NCBI GenBank assembly: GCA_964626735.1
Contig: CAZVIJ010000015.1
Coordinates: 1-32,649, forward strand
Source: CAZVIJ01 sp964626735
GTDB taxonomy: Bacteria; Patescibacteriota; Dojkabacteria; JAOAGR01
Length of the DNA: 32,649 nucleotides
Direction: 5' to 3'
This document shows, in pieces, positions 1 to 8,609 of this stretch; position 1 is the first letter of the stretch, and every line of letters starts with the position of its first letter. Both the position numbers and the translations under genes were made by a program. Below the pieces are notes generated by a model that searched no databases, had not been told where the DNA came from, and saw only the letters and a list, made by a program, of their open reading frames with translations.

Positions 1-56
1 ACATAATTGCGAACACAATAAGCTATAACCAAAACAAAGAGATTGTACGTCTTAAT

Positions 57-130
57 TGGCTGGATCGCCTGGATTCGAACCAGGAATAAAGGATTCAAAG
101 TCCTCTGTGATACCGTTTCACCACGATCCA
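57..130 (-). tRNA. tRNA-Gln (anticodon UUG), CCA end encoded
   Basis: Read on the minus strand this folds into a complete cloverleaf. The acceptor stem pairs TGGATCG (130-124) with CGATCCA (67-61). A short D arm is closed by GTG/CAC. The anticodon stem GAGGA/TCCTT encloses the loop CTTTGAA, giving anticodon TTG, which is glutamine. The variable loop has four bases, and the T arm is CCTGG-TTCGAAT-CCAGG. The discriminator base is G at 60, and CCA at 59-57 is encoded in the DNA. The U-A first pair of the acceptor is typical of bacterial tRNA-Gln. Total length is 74 nt including CCA. Confidence 0.95.
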
Positions 131-139
131 ATTTCTTTC

Positions 140-173
140 GCTTCGGATTGGGTCTCGAAGCATAATGATTGTA
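140..173 (-). promoter_or_regulatory. tRNA-Gln promoter -10 and leader hairpin
   Basis: On the minus strand TACAAT (173-168) is preceded by TGC, making an extended -10. It lies 37 nt before the mature tRNA, so a 5' leader must be removed by RNase P. The leader contains the perfect stem GCTTCG/CGAAGC (161-156 with 145-140). No convincing -35 is visible. The promoter call is inference from motif and position. Confidence 0.5.
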
Positions 174-276
174 GCATATGCCGATTTCTTATGCTTCCGG
201 CAATGCCCGCAATTATTGCATAGGTTTATTTGATGCGCAATTATGGGTATATATGAAGGTGTTTACGTTGGGCTGG

Positions 277-282
277 TATAAT
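277..282 (+). promoter_or_regulatory. extended -10 box, leaderless start at 288
   Basis: TGG-TATAAT ends 5 nt before the GTG at 288, so the expected transcription start falls on the start codon. Confidence 0.65.
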
Positions 283-287
283 AGGCT

Positions 288-881
288 GTGGAAAAACCTT
301 TGCGTTATGCAGATCGGTCGGATTTCAGGGAAACGCTCAATAAACCCCATTATGCCAGCTTGCGTCGTTTTGAGCAGGATGTGTTGGTATTTGGAGTTGA
401 AGATATCACTTCCCTGTTGAAGGGTAATCCGACCGCACGCGAGGCGTACGAGAAGTTTTACGAGTCGAAAGTCCTCGAAACGGCACTGTTGAAGTACATT
501 GAACGTATATGGAATAAGAAGCAGTCGACATCTCCCATGGTCACGAATACCGAGGAAACATTGGAAAAGGCTACCGAAAAAAGTCTAGCCGCCATGGAGC
601 CGGATGTCGATCTGTATGAGGGCCGACAAAAGGCTCAGGATGAATATGATCGGGTACAGCTGGAGATTCATGAGCGTTTGGAGCAAGATTCAAGATTCGC
701 AGACGCATATCGGAGTATCACATGGAGGTTCGGTAAGGCGGTACGCGATCAGCACCTAAGCGATTATGTCCATCGCATGAACAATACACCTGAATCTATT
801 CTCTACTACGAGAACCAGCTTATGTCCGGAATATCGAAGGAAATGGCGCGCTGGGATAAAGAGCAATCGTCAGCACAATAG
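288..881 (+). CDS. hypothetical 197-aa charged helical protein
   Basis: I do not recognise this protein. It is 197 aa, rich in Glu, Lys and Arg, and looks almost entirely alpha-helical. Residues around 90-135 read like a coiled coil with Glu/Lys heptad spacing. There is no signal peptide, membrane segment or obvious catalytic motif, so it is probably cytoplasmic. The GTG start at 288 was chosen because a TGG-TATAAT extended -10 ends 5 nt upstream and no Shine-Dalgarno is present. This is the leaderless arrangement seen at most genes in the window. The next gene starts 19 nt after its stop with its own -10 box, so the two are probably transcribed separately as well as by read-through. Confidence 0.8.
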   Translation: MEKPLRYADRSDFRETLNKPHYASLRRFEQDVLVFGVEDITSLLKGNPTAREAYEKFYESKVLETALLKYIERIWNKKQSTSPMVTNTEETLEKATEKSLAAMEPDVDLYEGRQKAQDEYDRVQLEIHERLEQDSRFADAYRSITWRFGKAVRDQHLSDYVHRMNNTPESILYYENQLMSGISKEMARWDKEQSSAQ

Positions 882-888
882 CCAATGC

Positions 889-894
889 TATAAT
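889..894 (+). promoter_or_regulatory. extended -10 box, leaderless start at 901
   Basis: TGC-TATAAT ends 6 nt before the ATG at 901. No Shine-Dalgarno is present. Confidence 0.65.
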
Positions 895-900
895 CGCACC

Positions 901-1728
901 ATGAGTCACATCGCCGAGCTTATACGTTTTATGAAGGATCCCGATCGTAAACGCGCGGAATGGCTACTCCACGACATCCACGCTGATCTTATAGACCGTT
1001 ACTTCGACATCCAGACGGGACAGTTGTCGATTGCTCAGAATACGAAAGTATTCTTCGAACTGCATCATCTGTTCAGGAGCGTCGATTTTCAAATTATTCG
1101 AGGCATTGTCGGAAGCAATCTTGCCGGAAGTTTTTCGACTCCTGCCTTCCCCGTTTTGGGAAGATACACGCTTTCGGTTCTGGCAAATCCGAAGGATCTA
1201 CTAAGACATCCTACAAACGTAGCGATGTACTATTTTCCTAATAGCTACCGCTACCGAGGAGGCTCCGATTCGCTGCCGACCGAATGGAAAGACATCAATC
1301 CTCATGAACGCGAAAATGTGTACGACGAGCCGGGCACACTTAGCGTATTCGCGCCAGTTATTCTCCATAATTTAATCTATCAGGCGCCCCATTTGGTGAA
1401 TCCGGAGGATTGGATGCCGATCGGTACAAATTTCCTCGGCCTCTTGGTTCCCGATTCTACCGGAGGAAGATGTTTCGGGGATTTCGCTCGATTCGGTGTT
1501 GTAAACGGAAGTCCATCGACGAGCAGTATATTCGCTCCATTCGAAATCGCAGAAGACACGAAAATCGGAGTCGAATTAATGTATGCGGAAGATTCGACAG
1601 AACCGCTCACTGCAGCGGCTCAGTTGTTTACGCAGTACGCTGCTATACGGGTATTGTCGCCCGATAACTCCGCAGGTCTCCCGCCGGGTAATTCTCCCAA
1701 ACGGATCATAAAACCGGCAGCGGGTTAA
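901..1728 (+). CDS. hypothetical 275-aa protein
   Basis: I do not recognise the family. The first 45 residues are helical and charged (several Arg, Asp, His). The middle is mixed alpha/beta with aromatic stretches, for example a Tyr/Phe-rich segment near residues 100-120. The last 25 residues are Pro/Gly-rich and probably disordered. There is no signal peptide or membrane helix, so it is probably cytoplasmic. The ATG at 901 is fixed by the TATAAT box ending 6 nt upstream. It sits in a row of single-gene units of similar orphan character, which suggests a lineage-specific gene set. Confidence 0.8.
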   Translation: MSHIAELIRFMKDPDRKRAEWLLHDIHADLIDRYFDIQTGQLSIAQNTKVFFELHHLFRSVDFQIIRGIVGSNLAGSFSTPAFPVLGRYTLSVLANPKDLLRHPTNVAMYYFPNSYRYRGGSDSLPTEWKDINPHERENVYDEPGTLSVFAPVILHNLIYQAPHLVNPEDWMPIGTNFLGLLVPDSTGGRCFGDFARFGVVNGSPSTSSIFAPFEIAEDTKIGVELMYAEDSTEPLTAAAQLFTQYAAIRVLSPDNSAGLPPGNSPKRIIKPAAG

Positions 1729-1763
1729 ACGAATCCGCAATTTCGAGACGAGCCGTAAAATGC

Positions 1764-1769
1764 TAAAGT
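1764..1769 (+). promoter_or_regulatory. candidate -10 box (TAAAGT) for the gene at 1775
   Basis: TAAAGT ends 5 nt before the ATG at 1775. It is a weaker match than most in the window but has the same spacing. Confidence 0.4.
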
Positions 1770-1774
1770 AATGC

Positions 1775-2023
1775 ATGCGCTACTACTCTCCTTGGCGGAA
1801 TTGCCTTTTTGTCGGAAGCAGTTTGCTATTCGGGATGTTTCTTGCGGCAGGATTAATCTACGCAGCAGCATACTACTCTGACCAATGCTCGCTGCCGAAA
1901 AAGTGCAGCATCACCAGCAATAGCCTTTCGAATTATTTCGTGATCGGCGCATTCATAATCCCAATAGTCTGCCTCATTATCGGCGTTTTTTTGGTCACCC
2001 ACAAAAGAAACCGCGACCGGTAA
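1775..2023 (+). CDS. small membrane protein, two helices, paired cysteines in the loop
   Basis: An 82-aa protein with two clear hydrophobic helices at about residues 11-33 and 54-75. The C-terminus is basic (HKRNRDR), which by the positive-inside rule would put both ends in the cytoplasm and the loop outside. That loop carries Cys38 and Cys44 (QCSLPKKC), which could form a disulfide; Cys10 and Cys66 are in or next to the helices. I do not recognise a family. The ATG at 1775 is supported by a -10-like TAAAGT 5 nt upstream. A second ATG at 1771 is out of frame. The gene is short, but the strong hydrophobic pattern and the spacing from both neighbours support it. Confidence 0.65.
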   Translation: MRYYSPWRNCLFVGSSLLFGMFLAAGLIYAAAYYSDQCSLPKKCSITSNSLSNYFVIGAFIIPIVCLIIGVFLVTHKRNRDR

Positions 2024-2064
2024 ACGTTACGGACGTCTGAATCTTGCCGATACCTACTGTGTAG

Positions 2065-2070
2065 TATAAT
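2065..2070 (+). promoter_or_regulatory. -10 box for the gene at 2080
   Basis: TATAAT ends 9 nt before the ATG at 2080, giving a leaderless or nearly leaderless transcript. Confidence 0.6.
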
Positions 2071-2079
2071 CACGATCGT

Positions 2080-3441
2080 ATGTCAGTTTATTTCAACCTA
2101 GGGAATATCGGTATCGATACTTCTGCGCAGGAGATCAGCACGGTATTGCAAGATACCTGCAGCACCATGCTTGACCATGGCCTTATGGTCGACCAAGACT
2201 ATTTCCCCAATGCCGTCGATGCGGCGTTGGCCAGCATGGAAGGCCATATGTTAATGGGCGACCAAACGCTAGCGGTCAATAAGGCAAATCAGGTGGTTAA
2301 GATACTCGCTAACACGACAAGGCTATTCGGAAGCGTCATGCTGAATCCCGATGTTGAGCTGATGGTTATCGCGCGATTGCTGAGAAGCAATCTGTTGGAT
2401 TACGAAACGTCCGCCGAGCTTGTCGACCGCGCCCAGGATCTTTTGGATAGTACAGCGACATATATGGAATCGGCAGTGTTGCGTGTCGATTATGCGGAGG
2501 CTGCTTCGGAAGAAACAGTCGAGCGGGAATCTGCATTAGCGCTTTCGGCTGACGAAGCGATACAGCATATGGGTGAGATGATAAACCGTATGCCTCCCCT
2601 GAATGTCCTGCAGGCAGGTGAATGGGACGGCCTTGAACAGACGGTAATGCTTTTGGAAAAAGCTCTTACCTGGGGGCTTCACTTCCCTATTATGCGGCTG
2701 CAGAAAAATATTATCGAGCAACATCTTGAAGGGAACGCGCATAGGCTGGACTCGTACGAACCAACGCTTCTGGGATACATGTGCAAAGTCATAGGGCCGT
2801 ACTTTTGGGGTAACGAGTCTGACAAAGCAGAGCTAGCGCGTCTCTACCGCAGGGCTTCGGGGCTGTCGAAAATGAGGAAAAACGATCCATTCAGGTACGG
2901 TACTATCGTAGCGGCTCAAGCTGTCTTCTACATGAAGGCAGGCGACCAAAAGAAAGCAATGGAACTCTATCAGGACATCGCTGAAATCCCCGACCCCGAC
3001 GGTATGCGCGCGGTAATTTCCGCAATGGGCCCAGCACTCATCGATATGCGCGAATCGGAACAAGAAAGAGTCTTTAGTGAATTCGTAACGAAGTCTCAAA
3101 TGAACCCGAACTTAGCATCTGCTATCTTCAACCATTCTATCCATAAGCAAATCCTGCGAATGACACCCGAGCAGATACGCGGAATGAGAAGAACGAAATT
3201 TATCGACAAAGCTGTTTCGGATACGATCTTTTCGGCAGGACACGTTTATGCTGCAATCGGGGAATTGGATGCGAGCCACCCCATATTCTTGCTTGGAAGA
3301 ACGGCAATGAAAGAACAACTGAGAATGTTGGATCTTTCCGATATCAGCTTCGAGGAGGCAATTTCGATACTCATGCCGCTCCTTACGGCTGCAAGCAAGA
3401 ACAGGGCCCAAGGGTTCAACAACCAAAAGCAATTTCTGTAG
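2080..3441 (+). CDS. helical-repeat (TPR-like) protein, 453 aa
   Basis: The sequence reads as consecutive amphipathic helices with no beta-rich section and no signal peptide. The stretch at about residues 275-310 (Tyr-Met-Lys-Ala-Gly-Asp-Gln-Lys-Lys-Ala then Leu-Tyr) closely resembles a TPR helix pair, so a TPR or related solenoid fold is likely. Such proteins usually scaffold protein-protein contacts; the partner is unknown. The ATG at 2080 has TATAAT ending 9 nt upstream. The next gene begins 20 nt after the stop, close enough for co-transcription. I infer the fold from pattern only and assign no pathway. Confidence 0.8.
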   Translation: MSVYFNLGNIGIDTSAQEISTVLQDTCSTMLDHGLMVDQDYFPNAVDAALASMEGHMLMGDQTLAVNKANQVVKILANTTRLFGSVMLNPDVELMVIARLLRSNLLDYETSAELVDRAQDLLDSTATYMESAVLRVDYAEAASEETVERESALALSADEAIQHMGEMINRMPPLNVLQAGEWDGLEQTVMLLEKALTWGLHFPIMRLQKNIIEQHLEGNAHRLDSYEPTLLGYMCKVIGPYFWGNESDKAELARLYRRASGLSKMRKNDPFRYGTIVAAQAVFYMKAGDQKKAMELYQDIAEIPDPDGMRAVISAMGPALIDMRESEQERVFSEFVTKSQMNPNLASAIFNHSIHKQILRMTPEQIRGMRRTKFIDKAVSDTIFSAGHVYAAIGELDASHPIFLLGRTAMKEQLRMLDLSDISFEEAISILMPLLTAASKNRAQGFNNQKQFL

Positions 3442-3461
3442 TCCCCTTCGACTACATTGCC

Positions 3462-4283
3462 ATGCAGACAGGACAAGAAACCGCCCTCGCAGAAGCGAAT
3501 GAATTAGTCGCCAAATCCTTGGATACGCTCTCTCCAACATTTCCCGCGCCGATACTTCTTAACGCGCCTCCGATATCACTCGGCTTGCTATCTAATTACC
3601 CGCATCATTTCGGGTTGGTCTTCAAGACAGCCGACTTGGAGCAAACTCACCGGCGGCATGATTACGCGGTCGCTCAACTTCCGCCACATACGAGAAATAC
3701 GGTTGCAGCAACCTTTGCACTTTGTACCGATAACGGGATCACCACAATCGATGGTGTTGCCGGAATTGTACGTGATCGGTTTGTTGCCTACCGTATTTCG
3801 AATATAACCGTAAAGCCCAGTTGGGAACCTGACCCCACAACTACCTATCAAGTTACCAATGGCGAAGTAACCATTGATCAAACTCCTAATAGAAGCGGAA
3901 TTCGAAATGCTGCGAAAATCGCCGATGAATTGCAGATCGCGACAGTCATGCAGACATTCGATCCGATCGAGAATATCGCATGTACAGTCGTCCCGGCATT
4001 TTCCCTCGAAGAGTTAAGTAGCTTACTGCACGGCGCCGTTTACCGCAATGTACGGGGAGTTTGGATTGCCGTGCCTCGACTGAGAGCTCACATCGAATAC
4101 ACCGAATCGCAGCTTCTTCAAATGCAGCATGTCGATCCCGTTGAAGAACTAAGCCGGTTGCAAGATTCCCTGCAACACAAGCTAGCGGTACTCGGTACAG
4201 CGTTCGCATCGTATGTACTGCTCCACTACGCAAAATTGCATATGCTGGAATTTACCAAAAAGGAACGGGAGGTAAGCCGATAA
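3462..4283 (+). CDS. hypothetical 273-aa protein with C-terminal coiled coil
   Basis: I do not recognise the family. Residues 1-200 look alpha/beta with several short beta strands (for example around 105-135, with a Thr/Val pattern). Residues 205-260 form long amphipathic helices rich in Leu, Gln and Glu. There is no signal peptide. It starts 20 nt after the helical-repeat gene. A possible -10 (TACATT, 3453-3458) lies only 3 nt before the ATG, closer than the usual 4-9 nt, and there is no Shine-Dalgarno. Translation may therefore depend on read-through and coupling, or the start may differ. It converges on the minus-strand gene ending at 4359. Confidence 0.75.
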   Translation: MQTGQETALAEANELVAKSLDTLSPTFPAPILLNAPPISLGLLSNYPHHFGLVFKTADLEQTHRRHDYAVAQLPPHTRNTVAATFALCTDNGITTIDGVAGIVRDRFVAYRISNITVKPSWEPDPTTTYQVTNGEVTIDQTPNRSGIRNAAKIADELQIATVMQTFDPIENIACTVVPAFSLEELSSLLHGAVYRNVRGVWIAVPRLRAHIEYTESQLLQMQHVDPVEELSRLQDSLQHKLAVLGTAFASYVLLHYAKLHMLEFTKKEREVSR

Positions 4284-4285
4284 AC

Positions 4286-4357
4286 CCTGCAATAATATGG
4301 GCAGGTCAACTTACTTTGGAGATTTTCCATTTGGGCACATCGACCAAGTCTCCCAAG
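4286..4357. terminator. hairpins between convergent genes
   Basis: The 75-nt gap between two converging genes holds CCTGC/GCAGG (4286-4290 with 4301-4305). It also holds CTTTGGAGA paired with TCTCCCAAG (4314-4322 with 4349-4357, one mismatch). Neither is followed by a good T-run, so intrinsic termination is only possible. Confidence 0.3.
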
Positions 4358-4358
4358 C

Positions 4359-5273
4359 TCATTCAGCGTAGCGCATACTAACGTCCATCGTCAGTGCGCG
4401 CAAATGAATCGACCGAAGATGCACTTCGATTGGTATGCCGGACGCGAGCGTCATCTCCTCTCCCCACACCGGTCCCTGGCCTTTTACGAAGTTGCGAAGC
4501 AACGAGATATCGAGCGCAGTATGCTTGCCTCCTGAATTGTAGATCATTTTGCACCACCACTCGCGGGCGACATTGAGATACGGATCGAACGTCGCTATAA
4601 ATCTTGCCGATGGATTTTTGTCTTTGAGGACATCGGTACTCCGTAAATTTGTCTGGTGCAAGAAACGATTGAAGACGACAAGATTCCTTGTTGAATCCCA
4701 TATCTCCTGCATCGTTTCTATTTGATGGGGACGCTTATCGGATGGCTCCGCGAGTATATGCGACAGCCAGAGATTAATCGCCTCTTCGTACTGTTGCCGC
4801 ACTTCCCGCGATACGCCCCAGAATAACGCCGAGTACACCATGTCGATCGCAATAATATTCTGGATATTGCTTACCTCCATCTCAGTAGGTTCGAACCTGC
4901 CTTGAGCCCCGACAAAGTCGGCTATACGTTTATTGTATCCTTCAGAGACATATCGTCGAGGGATATCGGTTCGGACAACAGGTCGTTTCCGCGACGTTTT
5001 TACCGTCTCATGATTGCCGGCTTTCGCTATATCATAGTAGTAGGCGGCTTTCCAAGGTGAGGCTCCGGCGAGCAAGGTCTCGTGTGCATTCAAGCGGTCG
5101 GTAAAGCTATATTGCCGAGGTCCCTCTCCAACCGTATAGTTCTTAAGATCTTGAGCGTTTACGGACACGCCGGAAACGGCAACAAGTCGTCTTGCCCGTT
5201 CTTCCCAGCTAACGCCGTCGTTTCCGATCTCAAGGTTGTAAAGCGGCTGATTGAGCCGATCGGTAAGGTTCAT
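4359..5273 (-). CDS. hypothetical 304-aa protein
   Basis: I do not recognise the family. It is mostly helical with many Trp, Tyr and Arg residues and lacks a signal peptide or membrane helix. It lies 9 nt downstream of the 1108-aa gene and in the same orientation. It also has its own TATAAT (5287-5282) ending 8 nt before its ATG, and that box overlaps the upstream stop codon. The three genes from 9589 to 4359 could thus be read both as one operon and, for this gene, from an internal leaderless promoter. Function unknown. Confidence 0.8.
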   Translation of the reverse strand: MNLTDRLNQPLYNLEIGNDGVSWEERARRLVAVSGVSVNAQDLKNYTVGEGPRQYSFTDRLNAHETLLAGASPWKAAYYYDIAKAGNHETVKTSRKRPVVRTDIPRRYVSEGYNKRIADFVGAQGRFEPTEMEVSNIQNIIAIDMVYSALFWGVSREVRQQYEEAINLWLSHILAEPSDKRPHQIETMQEIWDSTRNLVVFNRFLHQTNLRSTDVLKDKNPSARFIATFDPYLNVAREWWCKMIYNSGGKHTALDISLLRNFVKGQGPVWGEEMTLASGIPIEVHLRSIHLRALTMDVSMRYAE

Positions 5274-5281
5274 AGGAAGAT

Positions 5282-5287
5282 ATTATA
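5282..5287 (-). promoter_or_regulatory. -10 box overlapping the upstream stop codon
   Basis: TATAAT on the minus strand contains the TAA stop (5285-5283) of the 1108-aa gene and ends 8 nt before the ATG at 5273. Confidence 0.6.
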
Positions 5288-8200
5288 CCTCGTCGACAAG
5301 CCCGGGGTTAATAAGCGGCACTGCAGACGTATCGCTCAAGTAATGCTGAGTTTTCTGTTCTTCGAGAAGCTTGAGCGCTTGTATGACTAATTGCCATTCC
5401 GTAGTACGCGAAACAAGCAAATCTCTCACTTGATTTGGTTGAGCCGACATCGCCTCAACTATTTGGCGTACGGTTTCTTTAGGTATGAGTCTCATATCGC
5501 TTAACGCCGCATGAAGCGTAACTGATGTGCCGGAAAGCCTTTTGGCTTCGTCGAGATCAGCAAAGGCATTGTTTCCGTCATTCGACATCTGCAAGCTACG
5601 CATAGAACTTTGTGTCAACGGAAGTCCTGCTTCAATTTGCGCAGTTATGCCATCAAGGATATGGACCATATCAAGCGACTCTTCAAGAATCTCGACAGGA
5701 GCGTAATCGATATTGAACTTCTCGATTTTGGCATTCACATCCGCCATGATACCCGCGATATCTTGCTCCGTAACGAGATCCTTATAGAGCCTTAGTTCGT
5801 CCTCAAACTTTTTAACATCACCCTGGTCGAGAACCCGTTGCCCCTTAATCCTAGGCGCCAAATTCCACATGAGATTATCGATATACGTATCGTACCAATC
5901 GCTTTTATACGTTGTATCTCCCTCAACGCGCAGCCGTTCGTATTCTCGGGCATAAATGAATTGGAGCGGTAAGCTGCTGCAACTTTTCGCGACATTAAGG
6001 CATCTGGTAACAAACCCCAGTAGAAGCGAGGGGGCATATACGTCATCGCGCAATCTCCACTTTTGCTTATTGTAGATTGACCTACCGTAATGGATCGTAA
6101 ATAACCGTGGTGAGCTCCAAGCATCATTCAGTTTTTCCTGCGATTCGCTCGAAAATATAGTATCGCCTTCCTCGAACCGCATGATAGTCCTGATGCACGA
6201 TACGTCGTCGACTGCGGTCAACTTCCTGCCCGCCGTTTCGGCTCCGGCGATTTTAAGTTCCCGCGCCAAAATCGCATCGGGAATAACCGGACACCTGAAA
6301 TCTCGGTAAATCATAAGCTCAAACGGGGCCCTGTCGTCGGCGGGCTTGTATGATTTTCCGTCAAACCTCACGACTTTGCCGGTATCGATTTGGATCTTCG
6401 TGGCAAGTGGAGAGTGCACGCCGATATGAGGATAATCGGGCGGGAATTCCAACCACGTAATCGCATCGTGTGGAACCAAGAGCACGCCTTCGCGGTAATT
6501 GTAATCGACGATCCCGAATTGGAAGCCGTTTACCGGAGCATCGAGGACAAAAAAGCCAACCTCGTGATGGCAATCGAACGCTGTCACCTCATGTTCTCGC
6601 TGCTTCGTAACCATAGAGACAAATGCATGGCTCGAATTGAAAGCGTTGTGTTCGATCCTGTCGAGCAATTCCCTGATAAATTGCACGTTAAAGCGCGTGG
6701 CGCTCATGCATTGGACGGCAATATCGCCTTGATCCACGCTCGCGATGACGGAAGCAGCATCGTCGGAATATTGGTCGTATCGTTGGTAACGCATAAATGC
6801 CTTTGAGACATTAAGGATTGCTTGAAGCTGAGCTTGCGCAATCTTTTCTCGTCCTGCATATTCGAATCCCATCGCAGTTTGCCCAAATGAAAAAAAATGC
6901 TGCATCTGCTCACGGCCTTCTCGCAAGTCGGCATAAAGCCTTCTGATTCGTGCCCGGTCCCGATCAAACGATAGTCGCCATCGCGATTCGTCGAGTTCCA
7001 CGTCAGGAGGAACTTCACCCGCAGAAATAAAAGCGTCTCGAATTAGTTCGATCTTGGTCTCCTCCTCTTTCTTCCTGAGTTCCTCGATTTTCTTGAGCAT
7101 CTCATACGTCCTGATAACGTAAACCGAGGTAATTGCCTCGACCAAATGCTCTGCGGTAAAGCGCTCACTCGAATATCCCAAGGCGCCTAGCGACACGACA
7201 TTCATGTACACCTCTTTTAATCCTACCGATTCGTCGTATTCTCCATCATACCCGACCTCGAGCCCGAAGCGGGAAAGCAATTCTGCCCATTGCTGCAATT
7301 TATATTGATGTACGAGCGCCGTCCCGAAATCGAGAGAGCCACCTTCGTTAATTAAACGCAGTCCATCAATGTAAATCCCTGCCTGAATAGGTAAGTCCGG
7401 GAGTTCTCTCCCGATTTCTGCTACCAACGGATCAACCTCAGCAGCCGCCAACAGTTCGGCGAGTAAGGGATGCGCGAGGGTTTCGGCTTCCAACTCCTTG
7501 AGGTAAGCAAGTTCCTCATGAACCGCACCTTGATCGCGAAGCAATACGATTTCTGTCCCTGACCTCTTTTTTGCCGTTCTCGATAATTCGTCAATTCTCA
7601 AAAGCTGCTGATTTTTTACGATTTCGTACCATTGCGAGTATTCCTTTTGTTGCAGCTTGCTGTCGACGTGTATAAGGCCAGTAAGGAACGGTATATTGCC
7701 GTCGACTTCTCCATTCATCACGTCGTTCATGATCGGGCCGCTATAGAGCATCATTAAACGCTCACGAACTAAAATCAACCATTGGTATTCATTTAAGGTA
7801 TGCTCAGGGTCCCAGGGGCCAGGCGCAGACACTGCGTCGAGCCGCATTTTTACGTGTGTCAGCATACCTTCAAGCAATTGGTAATACCGCTTTTTGTTCT
7901 CTAGCGAGTACCAACCCAACCGCGCATCCTCGTTCGATGCATCGAGTATTTGATTTTCCAAATAAACTTCGGTTAGTCGATCGGCCATATCGACGAAATC
8001 GAGAAGGTATTCCTCCTCGGACAGGTACACAAAGCCGCCGGGAATTACAGCACCGCGCAATCGCTCATGTAATGAATCGATATAGCCGAATCGGGCTTCC
8101 TGGTCGAGCTGCTCCACCGATGGAGTCCGCGGGGAAAGCGTCTTGAGGTCAGGGATGCTTACATCGTAAACTCGATGTTCATAAGGTTTGGTAGCCCTCG

Positions 8201-8609
8201 GCAGAAGCTCGTATTTATAACGATCGAACCGTTTATGTCGTTTCGATCTCAGTACCTCGCTACTGTCCGGTTCAACAGGTTCTAACGTCGCAACGACTTC
8301 AAGAGTCGTCGATCCATCCACATCCTGATTTTTATATGCTCCACCCGGTAAGGCTGACGTGAAACCTTGGTAAAACCCCGCATACGTACCGTAGCACCTA
8401 AGCAGCATCTGCGCGACGATGAAGTCGTTACGCTCGATTGCACGTCCAGCTTCATTGAGTATTGTAGCCTGATATCCATCTCGCGTGGAAAGATCGTTCA
8501 GGCCGGCTACGATATCGGTGATGATTTGGGGGGTAGTTCCGGGAGTACGGTACGGCAGCATTTCTACCGAAGTATCCCGTACATCCAGCTCTACGCCCTT
8601 TGTTCCCAT
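5283..8609 (-). CDS. very large hypothetical protein, 1108 aa, partly coiled-coil
   Basis: I do not recognise the family. The protein has no signal peptide or membrane helix, so it is probably cytoplasmic despite its size. The N-terminal two thirds are helical. Residues about 500-575 carry a dense Lys/Glu/Arg coiled coil (EELRKKEEETK is visible) flanked by Arg-rich helices. Residues about 660-800 look beta-rich, with many Phe, Val, His and Asp, and may be a separate globular domain. The C-terminal 200 residues return to helices. The ATG at 8609 lies 19 nt inside the preceding gene and has no Shine-Dalgarno, so translational coupling is likely. It is the largest non-secreted product in the window. 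Confidence 0.8.
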   Translation of the reverse strand: MGTKGVELDVRDTSVEMLPYRTPGTTPQIITDIVAGLNDLSTRDGYQATILNEAGRAIERNDFIVAQMLLRCYGTYAGFYQGFTSALPGGAYKNQDVDGSTTLEVVATLEPVEPDSSEVLRSKRHKRFDRYKYELLPRATKPYEHRVYDVSIPDLKTLSPRTPSVEQLDQEARFGYIDSLHERLRGAVIPGGFVYLSEEEYLLDFVDMADRLTEVYLENQILDASNEDARLGWYSLENKKRYYQLLEGMLTHVKMRLDAVSAPGPWDPEHTLNEYQWLILVRERLMMLYSGPIMNDVMNGEVDGNIPFLTGLIHVDSKLQQKEYSQWYEIVKNQQLLRIDELSRTAKKRSGTEIVLLRDQGAVHEELAYLKELEAETLAHPLLAELLAAAEVDPLVAEIGRELPDLPIQAGIYIDGLRLINEGGSLDFGTALVHQYKLQQWAELLSRFGLEVGYDGEYDESVGLKEVYMNVVSLGALGYSSERFTAEHLVEAITSVYVIRTYEMLKKIEELRKKEEETKIELIRDAFISAGEVPPDVELDESRWRLSFDRDRARIRRLYADLREGREQMQHFFSFGQTAMGFEYAGREKIAQAQLQAILNVSKAFMRYQRYDQYSDDAASVIASVDQGDIAVQCMSATRFNVQFIRELLDRIEHNAFNSSHAFVSMVTKQREHEVTAFDCHHEVGFFVLDAPVNGFQFGIVDYNYREGVLLVPHDAITWLEFPPDYPHIGVHSPLATKIQIDTGKVVRFDGKSYKPADDRAPFELMIYRDFRCPVIPDAILARELKIAGAETAGRKLTAVDDVSCIRTIMRFEEGDTIFSSESQEKLNDAWSSPRLFTIHYGRSIYNKQKWRLRDDVYAPSLLLGFVTRCLNVAKSCSSLPLQFIYAREYERLRVEGDTTYKSDWYDTYIDNLMWNLAPRIKGQRVLDQGDVKKFEDELRLYKDLVTEQDIAGIMADVNAKIEKFNIDYAPVEILEESLDMVHILDGITAQIEAGLPLTQSSMRSLQMSNDGNNAFADLDEAKRLSGTSVTLHAALSDMRLIPKETVRQIVEAMSAQPNQVRDLLVSRTTEWQLVIQALKLLEEQKTQHYLSDTSAVPLINPGLVDEV

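Noticed and set aside
178..420. 80-aa plus-strand ORF in another frame over the start of the 288 gene
   Set aside because: It overlaps the 197-aa gene, has no promoter at the right distance, and its composition looks random. The GTG at 288 with TATAAT 5 nt upstream is better.
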